Assembly: GCA_030065125.1 (NCBI GenBank) | Contig: JASJDM010000002.1 | Location: 62,001-126,000 of the forward strand | DNA: 64,000 bases | Direction: 5' to 3' | Origin: Lysobacterales bacterium | Lineage (GTDB): Bacteria > Pseudomonadota > Gammaproteobacteria > Xanthomonadales > SZUA-38 | In this document: positions 41,670 to 51,629 of the stretch, piece after piece | Layout of the letters: each line of letters opens with the position of its first letter | Position numbering within the stretch: position 1 is the stretch's first letter | Notes under the pieces: model-generated | Databases searched by the model: none | Told to the model about the DNA's origin: nothing | What the model saw: the letters and a program-made list of their open reading frames with translations, nothing else | Program-made: the position numbers and the translations under genes

Positions 41670-41701
41670 GGCCGATTCCCCAGGAATCGGCCTCTTTTTT
41701 T
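41670..41701 (+). terminator. Rho-independent terminator
   Basis: Perfect 10-bp stem GGCCGATTCC / GGAATCGGCC with a 3-base loop (CCA), then TCTTTTTTT. It lies 500 bp beyond the OmpA-like gene, so it ends either a long 3' region or a separate RNA. Confidence 0.75.
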
Positions 41702-41716
41702 GGTGGGGCGTTCGGT

Positions 41717-41762
41717 GGGGACCGTTTACTTAACTGCATCGGCAATTCAGTAAACGGTCCCC
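41717..41762. repeat. 12-bp perfect inverted repeat
   Basis: GGGGACCGTTTA (41717-41728) and TAAACGGTCCCC (41751-41762) flank 22 bp. Such an arrangement could be a transcription-factor site, a small transposon remnant or an attenuator; nothing decides it. Confidence 0.8.
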
Positions 41763-41888
41763 CTGATGGTCAGATCGCCCCAGAACGAACCCGCCCTAAT
41801 TTCCTACAGCATTGTAGGAATCTGTCCATGGTCACATTGGCGGCCGCCGGGATACGCTGGCCTCACAGATCAGGGAAGTGGGACTATC

Positions 41889-42059
41889 ATGGAACAGCGA
41901 AAACAGCGCCTGATTGGCGAGATCCAGAATATCTATCAGAAGCTGCCCTTGTTCAGCGCAGCCGAGTCCGACGAGGCGCACCATGCGCGGTTTGTGCTGG
42001 AAAGCGTACTGGCCATGAAAACCGCGGAATTGCGGTCACTGGGGGTCAACTGGCACTAG
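41889..42059 (+). CDS. Small hypothetical protein, 56 aa
   Basis: ATG 41889, preceded by GGGAAGTGGG, starts a 56-residue, mostly helical and soluble product (MEQRKQRLIGEIQNIYQKL; HARFVLESVLAMKTAELRSL). It has no Cys, no membrane segment and no motif I recognise. The amphipathic helices would suit a small adaptor. It lies alone between the repeat region and a bidirectional terminator. The frame is open further upstream to 41766, but with poor coding character. Confidence 0.55.
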   Translation: MEQRKQRLIGEIQNIYQKLPLFSAAESDEAHHARFVLESVLAMKTAELRSLGVNWH

Positions 42060-42086
42060 CGGCTGTTTGTCAGTTGGCGTGGCTGC

Positions 42087-42106
42087 AAAAACCATGGATG
42101 GTTTTT
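42087..42106. terminator. Bidirectional terminator between convergent genes
   Basis: AAAAACCA (42087-42094), loop TGGA, TGGTTTTT (42099-42106). A- and T-tracts on both sides allow termination from either strand: the 56-aa gene on plus and the thioesterase on minus. A sister copy lies at 44717-44733. Confidence 0.6.
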
Positions 42107-42568
42107 TCAACCTCCTGCATCAGGAAGCGACCCGTCCTTGTCCTGCCTGGCAGAAACCACCTCGCCACGGTGAAAGCAGCTGGCCTGGTAAACGACAAGC
42201 GGAACTCCGCTGTCGGTGCTGATCTCCACCGTGCAGCGGGTCAGTCTGCGGCCGCGGTGAATCAGCCGGGCAACGGCCACCAGGGCATCACCCACACGGG
42301 CCGGAGCCAGGTAAGAGATAGCGGCATCGGTAGTCGCCGGGTTGACGTTGCCGGAGGCCACGGCGTAGGCGCAGGCTGAGTCCGCCAGGCTGAACAGCAT
42401 CCCGCCGTGACAGAATTCCTGGCTGTTAGCCATGTGCGGCGCCACGGTCATCCCCAGGCTCACCTGTCCCGGCTCCACGCTGAGGATCCGCAGTCCCATC
42501 CACTGATTGAATTCGCGGTCGGCCTCGGCCAGCAGGCTGACCGCCCGGGTGGCGGATTCCGAATCCAA
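42107..42568 (-). CDS. PaaI-family hotdog thioesterase
   Basis: A 153-residue acyl-CoA thioesterase of the hotdog fold. The helix motif HGGMLFSLADSACAYAV and the strand ATTDAAISYLAPARVGDAL are the PaaI/ComA-like signature; the Asp in the helix (LADSACA) is a likely catalytic residue. The start is TTG 42568 (weak ribosome-binding site) because the N-terminal helix (LLAEADREFNQWMGLRIL) is expected in the family and no ATG fits. It starts 14 bp downstream of trxB on the same strand. The substrate is not apparent. Confidence 0.82.
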   Translation of the reverse strand: MDSESATRAVSLLAEADREFNQWMGLRILSVEPGQVSLGMTVAPHMANSQEFCHGGMLFSLADSACAYAVASGNVNPATTDAAISYLAPARVGDALVAVARLIHRGRRLTRCTVEISTDSGVPLVVYQASCFHRGEVVSARQDKDGSLPDAGG

Positions 42569-42581
42569 GGTCAGTCCAGGT

Positions 42582-43601
<1,020 letters not shown>

Positions 43602-43645
43602 TTAACCCGACGCGGGGTGAAAGTATCGGGCGCGCGGAAAGATGA

Positions 43646-44551
43646 TCAGCGTTGGGCCAGGCACCGGTCCGGGCTCACCGGACTGCCCAGCAGATCCAGC
43701 TCGCTCAAGCGGCGGATGATAGCCTCCAAACCGTCCGGCTGGATAACCGGACTGGCACTCCAGCGGGTCAGCGCCAGCCATTCCATCACCTGGCTTCGTT
43801 CCAGCTTGAAGCGAGCGGCGATGCGCTGGGGCAGATTCGGGGTTCCGCGAATTTCCCGGCAGGTGGCGGTGACCTGATCAAAGGCAGACCACACGGCCGC
43901 TGCCTGACGGGCCAGTGCGCGCTCGGTGGCCACCACCAGGAAGCCGGGCCACGGCGTTGGGCACTCACCGATCCGCACCATATGGCCCTGGTCCACAATG
44001 GGTTGTGTGGTGAAGCGTTCCCACAGGAAGAGGTCCGCCTGTTTCCTGGCGAACGCCGCGACGGCACCGTCCAGGTTGTCCACCACGACAAACTTGTATT
44101 CGGTCCAGCCCCGCTGGCTGGCCAGCACATGGGCCATCAGGTGTGAACCGGATCCATAGCGGCTGATGGCAAATCGCGGCCGGCGGACCTGTTCGAGGTC
44201 CGTCCAGAATCCGGCACGGGTGTGGACACCCCAGATCAGTGGCGATTCGGTGTACCAGCCGAGTATACGAATTGGACACTCCCGGGATATCGCGGCCACT
44301 GCGCCCTCGCTGAGCAACACCGCCATGTCCAGTTCGTCATCAGCCAGACAGCGCGTCATTGCGCCGGTGCCTTCGTAAAAGTCCTGCCACCGGACTTCAA
44401 GGCCACGCCGGGCAAACCCCTGGATTTCAGCGGCGTAGTGCCACGGGTAGTTGAAATGCTCGGGCACCCCGCCGACCCGCAAGGTGGTCAGCGGCTGGGT
44501 TTGTAGGGTGGTTTGAGCGGGCTGCACGTCACTTATACTCCATGTGAGCAT
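43646..44551 (-). CDS. Orphan substrate-binding-domain protein (NMT1/SsuA-like)
   Basis: A 301-residue type 2 periplasmic-binding-fold protein (LRVGGVPEHFNYPWHYAAEI; VRWQDFYEGTGAMTRCLADD; DMAVLLSEGAVAAI; FAISRYGSGSHLMAHVLA). No clear signal peptide is visible, and no ABC permease or ATPase gene is nearby, so it may be a cytoplasmic ligand sensor or enzyme-like protein. The ATG at 44551 sits in an AT-containing stretch (ACTTATGCTC...GTATAAGT) that could be the promoter itself; a GTG at 44527 is an alternative start. Ligand unknown. Confidence 0.7.
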   Translation of the reverse strand: MLTWSISDVQPAQTTLQTQPLTTLRVGGVPEHFNYPWHYAAEIQGFARRGLEVRWQDFYEGTGAMTRCLADDELDMAVLLSEGAVAAISRECPIRILGWYTESPLIWGVHTRAGFWTDLEQVRRPRFAISRYGSGSHLMAHVLASQRGWTEYKFVVVDNLDGAVAAFARKQADLFLWERFTTQPIVDQGHMVRIGECPTPWPGFLVVATERALARQAAAVWSAFDQVTATCREIRGTPNLPQRIAARFKLERSQVMEWLALTRWSASPVIQPDGLEAIIRRLSELDLLGSPVSPDRCLAQR

Positions 44552-44716
44552 AAGTCGAAGAATACCAGATAAGTCTGTTTCTGTCGACTCAAAAACCGGC
44601 GTCGTCGCTTCCGTGTCCAGCGCTCAGCAGGAAACCGGGGGCACCTCTGATGCGGGCTGGCAGGCTGTAAAAATAGGCTTTTCCACAGCCCGCGTTCAGG
44701 GTGCAGGTGCGGTTGC

Positions 44717-44733
44717 AAAAACCATAGATGGTT
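44717..44733 (-). terminator. Terminator after the 2-hydroxyacid dehydrogenase gene
   Basis: On the minus strand AACCA-TCTA-TGGTT followed by a T-tract, directly after the stop at 44737. Almost the same sequence (GCAAAAACCATnGATGGTT) occurs at 42085-42103. Confidence 0.45.
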
Positions 44734-44736
44734 CTG

Positions 44737-45837
44737 CTAGTACCCTCGCTTGAGATCCACCACGTTGAGCAGGCGGTCACCCCGGATGTATCGCCCCAGA
44801 TTTTCCATGGCCAGCTCGAAGGACAGGCTGACCTGCTGGTCCGACGCGCCGCTGACATGGGGCGTGATGATGACGTTGGGAGCCTGCCACAGAGGATGGT
44901 CAGCAGGCAGCGGTTCCGGGTCGGTCACATCGAGCCCGGCGCCACGCAGCCGGCCGCTGTTGAGGGCATCCAGCAAGGCGTCGGTATCCGTGGTGCCACC
45001 GCGGCCGACACTGATGTAGTAAGCCCCCGGTTTCATCTCACCAAAAAACTCCCCGTTGACTGCGCCCCGTGTGTCCCGGGTCAGCGGCAGGGCGTTCACC
45101 ACCACGTCCGCACCCCGGGCCAGGTAGGACATCTCGTGGCTCAAGCCAACATAATCGACGAAATCCGGTCCTTCCCGCCGACTGTTGCGGGTCGCAACCA
45201 CCCGCATGCCCAGGTTGCTGGCCATGCGCGCTACCTGGGTGCCGATGCCGCCCAGTCCCAGCACCAGCATGACCTTGCCGCGCAGGGAGGTCACCTGGGG
45301 CTCGGCGGTCAGTGCCCGGTTCCAGTCGCCCTGGCTCATGGCGCGGCTGAACACCGGCAGGTTCCGGGCCAGGGCAAACGCCATGGCAATGGCGTGTTCA
45401 CCGATCATCTCGCTGGCGACCTTCTGGCCATTGGTGACGATGACATCGGCTGAGCGGGCGTTGGCGTCGAAGCTGCAGCGGTCCAGACCGGATCCGTAGT
45501 TATGCAGGTAGCGAACGGACGAGCCAGGCGCCAGGGCGGCCGGAAAACACCAGCCCACGAACACATCAATCTCACCGGGGTCAGGCAGACCGCTGGAAAT
45601 AAAGGTTACCTCGATGTCCCCTGCCAGCTGCCGCACCCGGGCTTCAGCGTCGGCGACACGACGCGGCAGCGCAACGGCAATGCGCCGGGGCGGTGCCCAC
45701 CCAGGCTGATCCCGCAGGGGCGTCGCCGCTTCGCGAATGCCCAGGGACTCGAAACGCTCCAGCAGACCGCTGTCCTGCTGGCTCCAGCCGGCAGTCGGCA
45801 GCAGCAGCAGCGCGGCCAGCAGTGATTTTCTGATCAT
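44737..45837 (-). CDS. D-2-hydroxyacid dehydrogenase with signal peptide
   Basis: A 366-residue NAD(P)-dependent dehydrogenase of the D-isomer 2-hydroxyacid family. It has the nucleotide-binding motif GLGGIGTQVARMA, the catalytic Arg in SVGRGGTTDTDAL, Glu in DPEPLPADHPLW and His in ITPHVSGASD. From ATG 45837 the product begins MIRKSLLAALLLLPTAGWSQQ, a standard Sec signal peptide, which is odd for an NAD enzyme since the periplasm lacks free NAD. The upstream open frame (to 46110) overlaps the divergent protease gene and is not credible. Substrate unknown. Confidence 0.85.
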   Translation of the reverse strand: MIRKSLLAALLLLPTAGWSQQDSGLLERFESLGIREAATPLRDQPGWAPPRRIAVALPRRVADAEARVRQLAGDIEVTFISSGLPDPGEIDVFVGWCFPAALAPGSSVRYLHNYGSGLDRCSFDANARSADVIVTNGQKVASEMIGEHAIAMAFALARNLPVFSRAMSQGDWNRALTAEPQVTSLRGKVMLVLGLGGIGTQVARMASNLGMRVVATRNSRREGPDFVDYVGLSHEMSYLARGADVVVNALPLTRDTRGAVNGEFFGEMKPGAYYISVGRGGTTDTDALLDALNSGRLRGAGLDVTDPEPLPADHPLWQAPNVIITPHVSGASDQQVSLSFELAMENLGRYIRGDRLLNVVDLKRGY

Positions 45838-45967
45838 CGACCAACTCTTGAAAACCTGAATGGGCGCCAAGGTACCGAATTTGACAGCGCCGGTCGATAC
45901 GGATGGATGGGTGAGGGCTGCCCCGGAACCCGCTACTATGTGCCATCGCTTCGTCGACAGGTGTCCT

Positions 45968-48900
45968 ATGCCCTCTCCGAGACCTTTATTGCTGGCCGTG
46001 TTCTGGGTTGCCCTCAGCGCCGGCCTTCCAGCCATGGCAACCAACGTGCAGGTGGAAACCCCGCTGGGAATTTTTGAGATTGAACTGTTCGACGACGAAG
46101 CGCCGGCCAATGTCGAGAATTTCCTGAATTACGTCAACGATGGTGATTTCGAAAACTCGTTCATTCATCGCAGCATTCCCGGCTTCGTGATCCAGGGTGG
46201 TGCTTTTGTGTTCGAGGACAATACGGCCACAGCCATCGAATCCGATCCACCCGTGGTTAACGAATTCGGACGATCCAACGTCCGCGGCACCGTTGCCATG
46301 GCGAAACTGGCCGATGATCCCAACAGCGCCACCAGCAGCTGGTTTATTAACCTGGCGGACAACTCGGCCAACCTGGACAACCAGAACGAGGGATTCACGG
46401 TTATCGGCGAGGTCGTTGGTGACGGCATGAGCGTGGTCGACGCCATTGCCGATCTCCAGGTCTGGAACGCCGGCGGCGCATTCTCCGATCTCCCGCTGAT
46501 CGACTACCCAGGCGACGGTTCCAACATCACCAGTGACCAGCTGGTGTTCACCCAGGTCTCGGTGGTCCCATCCGGCGCCAACCTGGAGATCGACGCCTCA
46601 TTCAGCGGCGCCTGGTACGACCCGACCCATGACGGCGAAGGTTTCCTGGTCGAAATCCTGGACGGTGCCGCTTTCGGGGTCGAGGGTCGGGTCGCCCTGG
46701 TGTACTGGTTTACCTACAACCCCCAGGGCGAACAGGCCTGGATGGTGGGTCTGGGCCAGGTCGTCGGCAATCGGGTGGAATTCACCGAGGCACTGCGTCC
46801 CGTGGGTGCGCGCTTCGGACCGGCGTTTGATCCAGACGACGTGGACCGCACGGTCTGGGGCAGCTTCACCATCGAGTTCAATTCCTGTGACAGCGCCAGC
46901 ATGAGCTACCAGGGTCCCTGGGGTGCCGGGTCCCAGGACCTGATCCGGCTGTGGTCCATCGACGGGGTGGACTGCGGGCAGACCGCCCGCAAGGTCCTCG
47001 GCGGCTCGCTGACCGGTGCCTGGTTTGACCCCGACCGCGACGGCGAGGGATTCCTGATCGACGTCATCGGCCCGAACACGGCCGTCGTTTACTGGTTCAC
47101 CTACGACAACCAGGGCAACCAGTTCTGGATCGTTGGCGTGGGCGAGATCGACCGCAACAGCGTGGTCATCACCGATTCCGACTACACCCGCGGCGGCCTG
47201 TTCGGTGACAACTTCGATCCGGACACGGTAGAACGAATCCCCTGGGGAGCCATGGCCTTTTCATTTTCCCCGGACGGCGTCAACGCAACCATGCGCTACC
47301 AGGGGCCGGGGGACTTTGGTGAAGGCGGATACTTCCTGACGCGGCTTTCCCAGCTGTCCGGCCAGAACGTGTTGTTCGACCAGAACCCCAGGCAGGTGTC
47401 GGTCACCGGCGTGGCGGCGTCCAACCAGGTGCTGGACGGTGACGTCAACGATCCCAACGTCCCCCTGCGGGCCAACAACACGCCGGGTGAATCCCAGCCG
47501 GTGCCCAACCCCGTGGTCATCACCGGCTTTGCCACCCGCGACCCCACCAGCGACGGCCGCTTCAGCGATTCGGCTGATGAGTTCGATGCCTATCGCCTGT
47601 CACTCTCACGGGACCAGATCCTGGCCCTGACCATTGCCGACTTCGACGCCGGCGCACCGGCCGCCGTGGACCTGGACCTGCTGCTGTACCGCGCCGGGGA
47701 TGCCTCGGCACCTATACTGAGCTCGGAGTCCGTGAGCGCCCGGGAGGAACTGGTGGTTCCCGAGACCGGCGAGTTCGACGTGGTGGTGCGCGCTTTTGCC
47801 GGCACCTCCAGCTATGGCCTGACCGTCGCCAACACCTCCGCTTTGCCCAGTGGGCAAAAGCTCCACCCGATGCAGGACTGGGTGTCCGGAGAAGTCGTCG
47901 TGACCCTGGCCGACGGCGGCAAAGCGGCAACGCTGAAGGCCCTGACCACAACGCTGAACCTGCAGCAAAAAGCCGGCGCCGCGGACCGGGAACTGCTGCT
48001 GAGCCTGGACAAGTCCAGCGGCGAAGCGCTGCTGGCCCGGGAAAAATCCGCCTTCCACCGCACCGGCTTCGGTGTTCCCCTGGACGACAAGCGTCGAGAC
48101 CTGCTGCAGATCAAACATCTGGCAGCCCAGCCCGGGGTGAGCGCCGTTGAACCCAACTACCGTTACCACGCCAGTGCCGAGCCGAATGATTCAGCCTACA
48201 GCTTTCAGTGGCACTATCCCGCCATCCGCCTGCCCCAGGCCTGGGAGGTGACCCGCGGCTCATCGGACGTGGTGGTGGCAGTACTGGACACCGGCGTTAC
48301 CGCCCACCCGGACAACCAGGACAACCTGGCCGCGGGACTGGGCGCCGACCTGATCAGCGATCGTTTCAACGCCAATGACGGTGGCGGTATCGACCTGGAC
48401 GCCACCGATCCCGGCGACCTCCAGGGCGCCAACAGCAGCAGCTTCCACGGCACCCACGTGGCCGGCACGGTCGGCGCCAGCACCAACAACAGCATCGGCG
48501 GTGGCGGTGTGGCCTGGGACGTCACCGTGATGCCGATCCGGGTCCTGGGCACCCTGGGCGGCACCAGCTTCGATATCATCCAGGGCATCCGCTTTGCCGC
48601 AGGCCTGGCCAATGACCTGGGCCAGAGCCCGTCCAGGACCGCGGATATCCTCAACATGTCCCTGGGCGGCAGCGGCTTTTCCCAGCAGACTCAGAACGTG
48701 CTCAGCCAGGTGCGTGACCGCGGCATCATCGTGATTGCCGCCGCCGGCAATGAGAGCACCAGCCAGCTGTCCTACCCGGCCTCCTACGACGGCGTGGTCA
48801 GCGTATCGGCCAGCACCATCGTTGACGACCTGGCCGCTTACTCCAATTTTGGCAGCGCCATCGATCTGGCTGCACCGGGCGGTGAAACCGCCACCGATTT

Positions 48901-49876
48901 CAACGGCGACGGACAGCCTGATGGCGTGCTGAGCAACCTGTTCCGCGGCCAGACGCCCACCGACCCCATCATCGGCTTTTATCAGGGCACCTCCATGGCC
49001 ACGCCCCACGTGGCTGGCGTGGTCGCCCTGATGAAGTCGGTGTACCCGGGATTGACCCCGGCCGAACTGGATCAGGCCATTGCCTCCGGCGAGATCACCG
49101 TGGACGTGGCCGGCGACGGTCCGGGGGTGCGAAATGACGGATTCGGCTATGGCCGGATCGACGCCCTCAAGGCGGTGCAGTGGGCCCAGGCCCTGGGTGG
49201 CGGCAGCCTCAGCCAGCCCGTGCTGGCGCCCAGCAGCGGAATTCTGAGCTTCGGCGCCAGCACCAGCGAACTGCCGCTGGAGCTGAGCAACGCTGGCCAG
49301 GGCAACCTGCAGATTACCGCCACCAGCAGCAGCCAGCCCTGGCTGTCGGTGACCCCTGACGGCACCGACAGCGACGGCCTGGGACGCTACCTGGTGCGGG
49401 TAGACCGATCCGGGCTGGTGAACTCACGTTACCAGGGGACCGTGACCTTCCTGGGCAGCCAGGACACCCGCGCTGAGGTCTCGGTCAAAATGGACGTGGG
49501 CGACGTGGAAGTCCCGGGTGAAGCCGGAACCGTGTACGTGCTGCTGGTAGACCCGTTAACCAGCCGGGCCGCAGACCAGTTTGTGCTGGCGCCGGGCAAC
49601 CGTTACCCGGTCGCCGCCAGCCTGCTGCCCGGCGACTACTACGTGGTGGCCGGCACCGACATCGACAACGACGGTTTCATCTGCGACGACGGGGAGCTTT
49701 GCGGCGCCTGGCCCACCCTGGCTGAAATCCAGGTCATCTCAGTAGAACAGGACAACCTGGACCTGGGCGAGTTTGTCATCGCACCCCTGCCCGCCCGCAC
49801 CAGCACAGCCGCCAAGCAGCGGCCGCTCACCCTGGCGCCTCTGCGCCGCCCGATCGACAAGCCACAGATGAGGTGA
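45968..49876 (+). CDS. Secreted cyclophilin-subtilase fusion protein
   Basis: A 1302-residue secreted protein. Signal peptide LLLAVFWVALSAGLPAMA. Residues ~22-195 are a cyclophilin-type prolyl isomerase (GIFEIELFDDEAPANVENF; FIHRSIPGFVIQGG; SSWFINLADNSANLDNQN). Two copies of a ~120-residue module follow (~212-336 and ~348-467; GAWYDPTHDGEGFLVEI, GAWFDPDRDGEGFLIDV). A PPC-like region comes next, then a subtilisin (S8) domain (~745-1060): Asp near 774 (VAVLDTGVT), His near 828 (FHGTHVAGTVG), Asn in AAAGNES, Ser near 1008 (GTSMATPHVAG). An Ig-like tail ends it. ATG 45968 precedes the signal peptide; the frame is open to 45860 but without merit. Confidence 0.9.
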   Translation: MPSPRPLLLAVFWVALSAGLPAMATNVQVETPLGIFEIELFDDEAPANVENFLNYVNDGDFENSFIHRSIPGFVIQGGAFVFEDNTATAIESDPPVVNEFGRSNVRGTVAMAKLADDPNSATSSWFINLADNSANLDNQNEGFTVIGEVVGDGMSVVDAIADLQVWNAGGAFSDLPLIDYPGDGSNITSDQLVFTQVSVVPSGANLEIDASFSGAWYDPTHDGEGFLVEILDGAAFGVEGRVALVYWFTYNPQGEQAWMVGLGQVVGNRVEFTEALRPVGARFGPAFDPDDVDRTVWGSFTIEFNSCDSASMSYQGPWGAGSQDLIRLWSIDGVDCGQTARKVLGGSLTGAWFDPDRDGEGFLIDVIGPNTAVVYWFTYDNQGNQFWIVGVGEIDRNSVVITDSDYTRGGLFGDNFDPDTVERIPWGAMAFSFSPDGVNATMRYQGPGDFGEGGYFLTRLSQLSGQNVLFDQNPRQVSVTGVAASNQVLDGDVNDPNVPLRANNTPGESQPVPNPVVITGFATRDPTSDGRFSDSADEFDAYRLSLSRDQILALTIADFDAGAPAAVDLDLLLYRAGDASAPILSSESVSAREELVVPETGEFDVVVRAFAGTSSYGLTVANTSALPSGQKLHPMQDWVSGEVVVTLADGGKAATLKALTTTLNLQQKAGAADRELLLSLDKSSGEALLAREKSAFHRTGFGVPLDDKRRDLLQIKHLAAQPGVSAVEPNYRYHASAEPNDSAYSFQWHYPAIRLPQAWEVTRGSSDVVVAVLDTGVTAHPDNQDNLAAGLGADLISDRFNANDGGGIDLDATDPGDLQGANSSSFHGTHVAGTVGASTNNSIGGGGVAWDVTVMPIRVLGTLGGTSFDIIQGIRFAAGLANDLGQSPSRTADILNMSLGGSGFSQQTQNVLSQVRDRGIIVIAAAGNESTSQLSYPASYDGVVSVSASTIVDDLAAYSNFGSAIDLAAPGGETATDFNGDGQPDGVLSNLFRGQTPTDPIIGFYQGTSMATPHVAGVVALMKSVYPGLTPAELDQAIASGEITVDVAGDGPGVRNDGFGYGRIDALKAVQWAQALGGGSLSQPVLAPSSGILSFGASTSELPLELSNAGQGNLQITATSSSQPWLSVTPDGTDSDGLGRYLVRVDRSGLVNSRYQGTVTFLGSQDTRAEVSVKMDVGDVEVPGEAGTVYVLLVDPLTSRAADQFVLAPGNRYPVAASLLPGDYYVVAGTDIDNDGFICDDGELCGAWPTLAEIQVISVEQDNLDLGEFVIAPLPARTSTAAKQRPLTLAPLRRPIDKPQMR

Positions 49877-49883
49877 GCGCTGC

Positions 49884-50357
49884 ATGAGCGATGTTCAAGC
49901 CGAGATAGCCGCCGTCCTTGAGCAGTTCCAGCAGGCCTGGAACCGAATGGATTTCGACAGCCTGCGCGCCCTGTGGGATCGGACGGACATGGAGCCCTAC
50001 TACCTGCCCGAGGAAGTATCCCAGCCGCTACGGGACCACGCGGCCATCGATGACTATTTCGCCCATACCCAGCGCAGCGTCGAGTGGGTCCGGGTGGAGC
50101 TGGCCGATGTCCGCGTCAAACCCCTGTCCGACGCCCTGGTTGTCGCCACCTTCGCCATGCACGTGGATGCGGCCATGCGCGGCTACGATGTCCAGGGGTT
50201 TGCTCCGGTGGGCCTGGACACCCAGGTGACCACCATCCTGCGAAGCGGCGAGGCGGGCTGGCGCTTCATTCACTACGCGGAAGCCGCCCTGGGCGCCCTG
50301 CCATTTCTGCGGCGGGTTTATAACGCCAACGTTCGCTCCACTGCGGGCGACCGGTGA
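49884..50357 (+). CDS. NTF2-like (SnoaL/DUF4440-type) protein
   Basis: A 157-residue cytoplasmic protein with the cone-shaped NTF2-like fold: helix AVLEQFQQAWNRMDFDSL, tryptophan-rich start RALWDRTDMEPYY, and strands VRVKPLSDALVVATFAMHV and GWRFIHYAEA. It starts 7 bp after the protease stop and 12 bp before the ankyrin gene, so the three are probably co-transcribed. NTF2-like proteins may be enzymes or binding proteins; no catalytic residues can be assigned. Confidence 0.72.
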   Translation: MSDVQAEIAAVLEQFQQAWNRMDFDSLRALWDRTDMEPYYLPEEVSQPLRDHAAIDDYFAHTQRSVEWVRVELADVRVKPLSDALVVATFAMHVDAAMRGYDVQGFAPVGLDTQVTTILRSGEAGWRFIHYAEAALGALPFLRRVYNANVRSTAGDR

Positions 50358-50369
50358 CGTCGAACTGCT

Positions 50370-51629
50370 GTGAGCAAAGAAGCTGAACCGCGCTGGCGTA
50401 TCCTGTCCATCACGGATTTCGCAGCCATGGAGGGTCGCGCCGAAGCGCTGCTGCAGGATATACGCGCTGGCAATCCCGAAGCAGCCGAGCTGTTCGCCAC
50501 ATTCCACCCAGCTTCGCCGCTGACGCCTTCACTGGCCGACGCCAGACTGGCTCTGGCCGTGGCTCACGACTACCCGGACTGGGAAACATTCCAGCAGGCC
50601 GTGGCGCTGTTCAACGCCATCTGTGCGGACCGGGCGGAGGAGGTCCTGGGACAGGTCAGACGACAGCCCGACCTGCTGCACCGGCGGGTCAACGGAGAAT
50701 CATCCAACTGGGGACCGCCCCTGGCCTGCGCCGCCCAGGTTGGCGCGCCCGCGGTATTCGAAGCGCTGCTGCCCCTGCCCGACCAGGACCGGAGCTGGGC
50801 ACTGGACCGGGCCATCCTCAAAGGCCGGGTGGATATGGCCAGGGCCCTGATTGACAACGGGACGGAACCTGAGCCCGGGCTGGCCATAGGCCCCTGCGAG
50901 ACCCTGAACGTTGACGGGCTGGAATTTCTGGCTGAGGTCGGTGTGGCGTTGACCGACGAGCACGGCGACAGGCTGGCTCCGGTTGCCATGCTGCTGCAGG
51001 GCTACCACCGGGATCCGGAAGGCAAACATGCCTGCCTGGCCTTTTTTGAACGACAGGGAATCGCGTATCCCGATACGCCGGTGATGGCCTTTCATCGGGG
51101 TCGCACGGACCTGCTGGACCAGCATCTGGCCCGGAACCCCGAGCTGGTGCATCACCGGTTTTCCTGCCGTGACCTGTATCCGCTGGAACTGGGCTGCGAC
51201 GAAGACACCAGCCTGGGGCTGCATGGAACGCCGCTGGATGGCACTACCCTGCTGCATATGTCCGTGGACTTCGACGAGCCCGCCATCGCCCGCTGGCTGC
51301 TGGGGCACGGTGCGGACGTGAACGCCACGGCCGAGGTTGACGCGGCAGGATTCGGCGGCCACACGCCCCTATTCAATGCCGTGGTGTCCCAGGCCTGCGT
51401 CAGCGGGCGACAACTGGGCGGCGGATTTGCCCGGTTCCTGCTGGACCAGGGTGCCGACGTCGGGCGCAGGGCATCCATTCGCAAAGCCATTCGCTTCATC
51501 GCTGACGAATCCAGCCACGAGTACCGGGACGTCACCGCCCTGGAGTACGGCCGTGCCTTTCACGCGTCACCCTGGGTCAGCCCCGGGGCGCTGGAAGCCA
51601 TCGAGCAGGTCAGAAGCTCGGACAGCTGA
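50370..51629 (+). CDS. Ankyrin-repeat protein
   Basis: A 419-residue soluble protein starting at GTG 50370. Ankyrin repeats are seen at about residues 80-170 ([37 protein letters not shown]), ~230-340 ([38 protein letters not shown]) and ~340-400 ([31 protein letters not shown]). It probably binds a protein partner. Its end (51629) overlaps the convergent beta-helix gene by 20 bp, an unusual tail-to-tail overlap. No signal peptide. Confidence 0.8.
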   Translation: MSKEAEPRWRILSITDFAAMEGRAEALLQDIRAGNPEAAELFATFHPASPLTPSLADARLALAVAHDYPDWETFQQAVALFNAICADRAEEVLGQVRRQPDLLHRRVNGESSNWGPPLACAAQVGAPAVFEALLPLPDQDRSWALDRAILKGRVDMARALIDNGTEPEPGLAIGPCETLNVDGLEFLAEVGVALTDEHGDRLAPVAMLLQGYHRDPEGKHACLAFFERQGIAYPDTPVMAFHRGRTDLLDQHLARNPELVHHRFSCRDLYPLELGCDEDTSLGLHGTPLDGTTLLHMSVDFDEPAIARWLLGHGADVNATAEVDAAGFGGHTPLFNAVVSQACVSGRQLGGGFARFLLDQGADVGRRASIRKAIRFIADESSHEYRDVTALEYGRAFHASPWVSPGALEAIEQVRSSDS

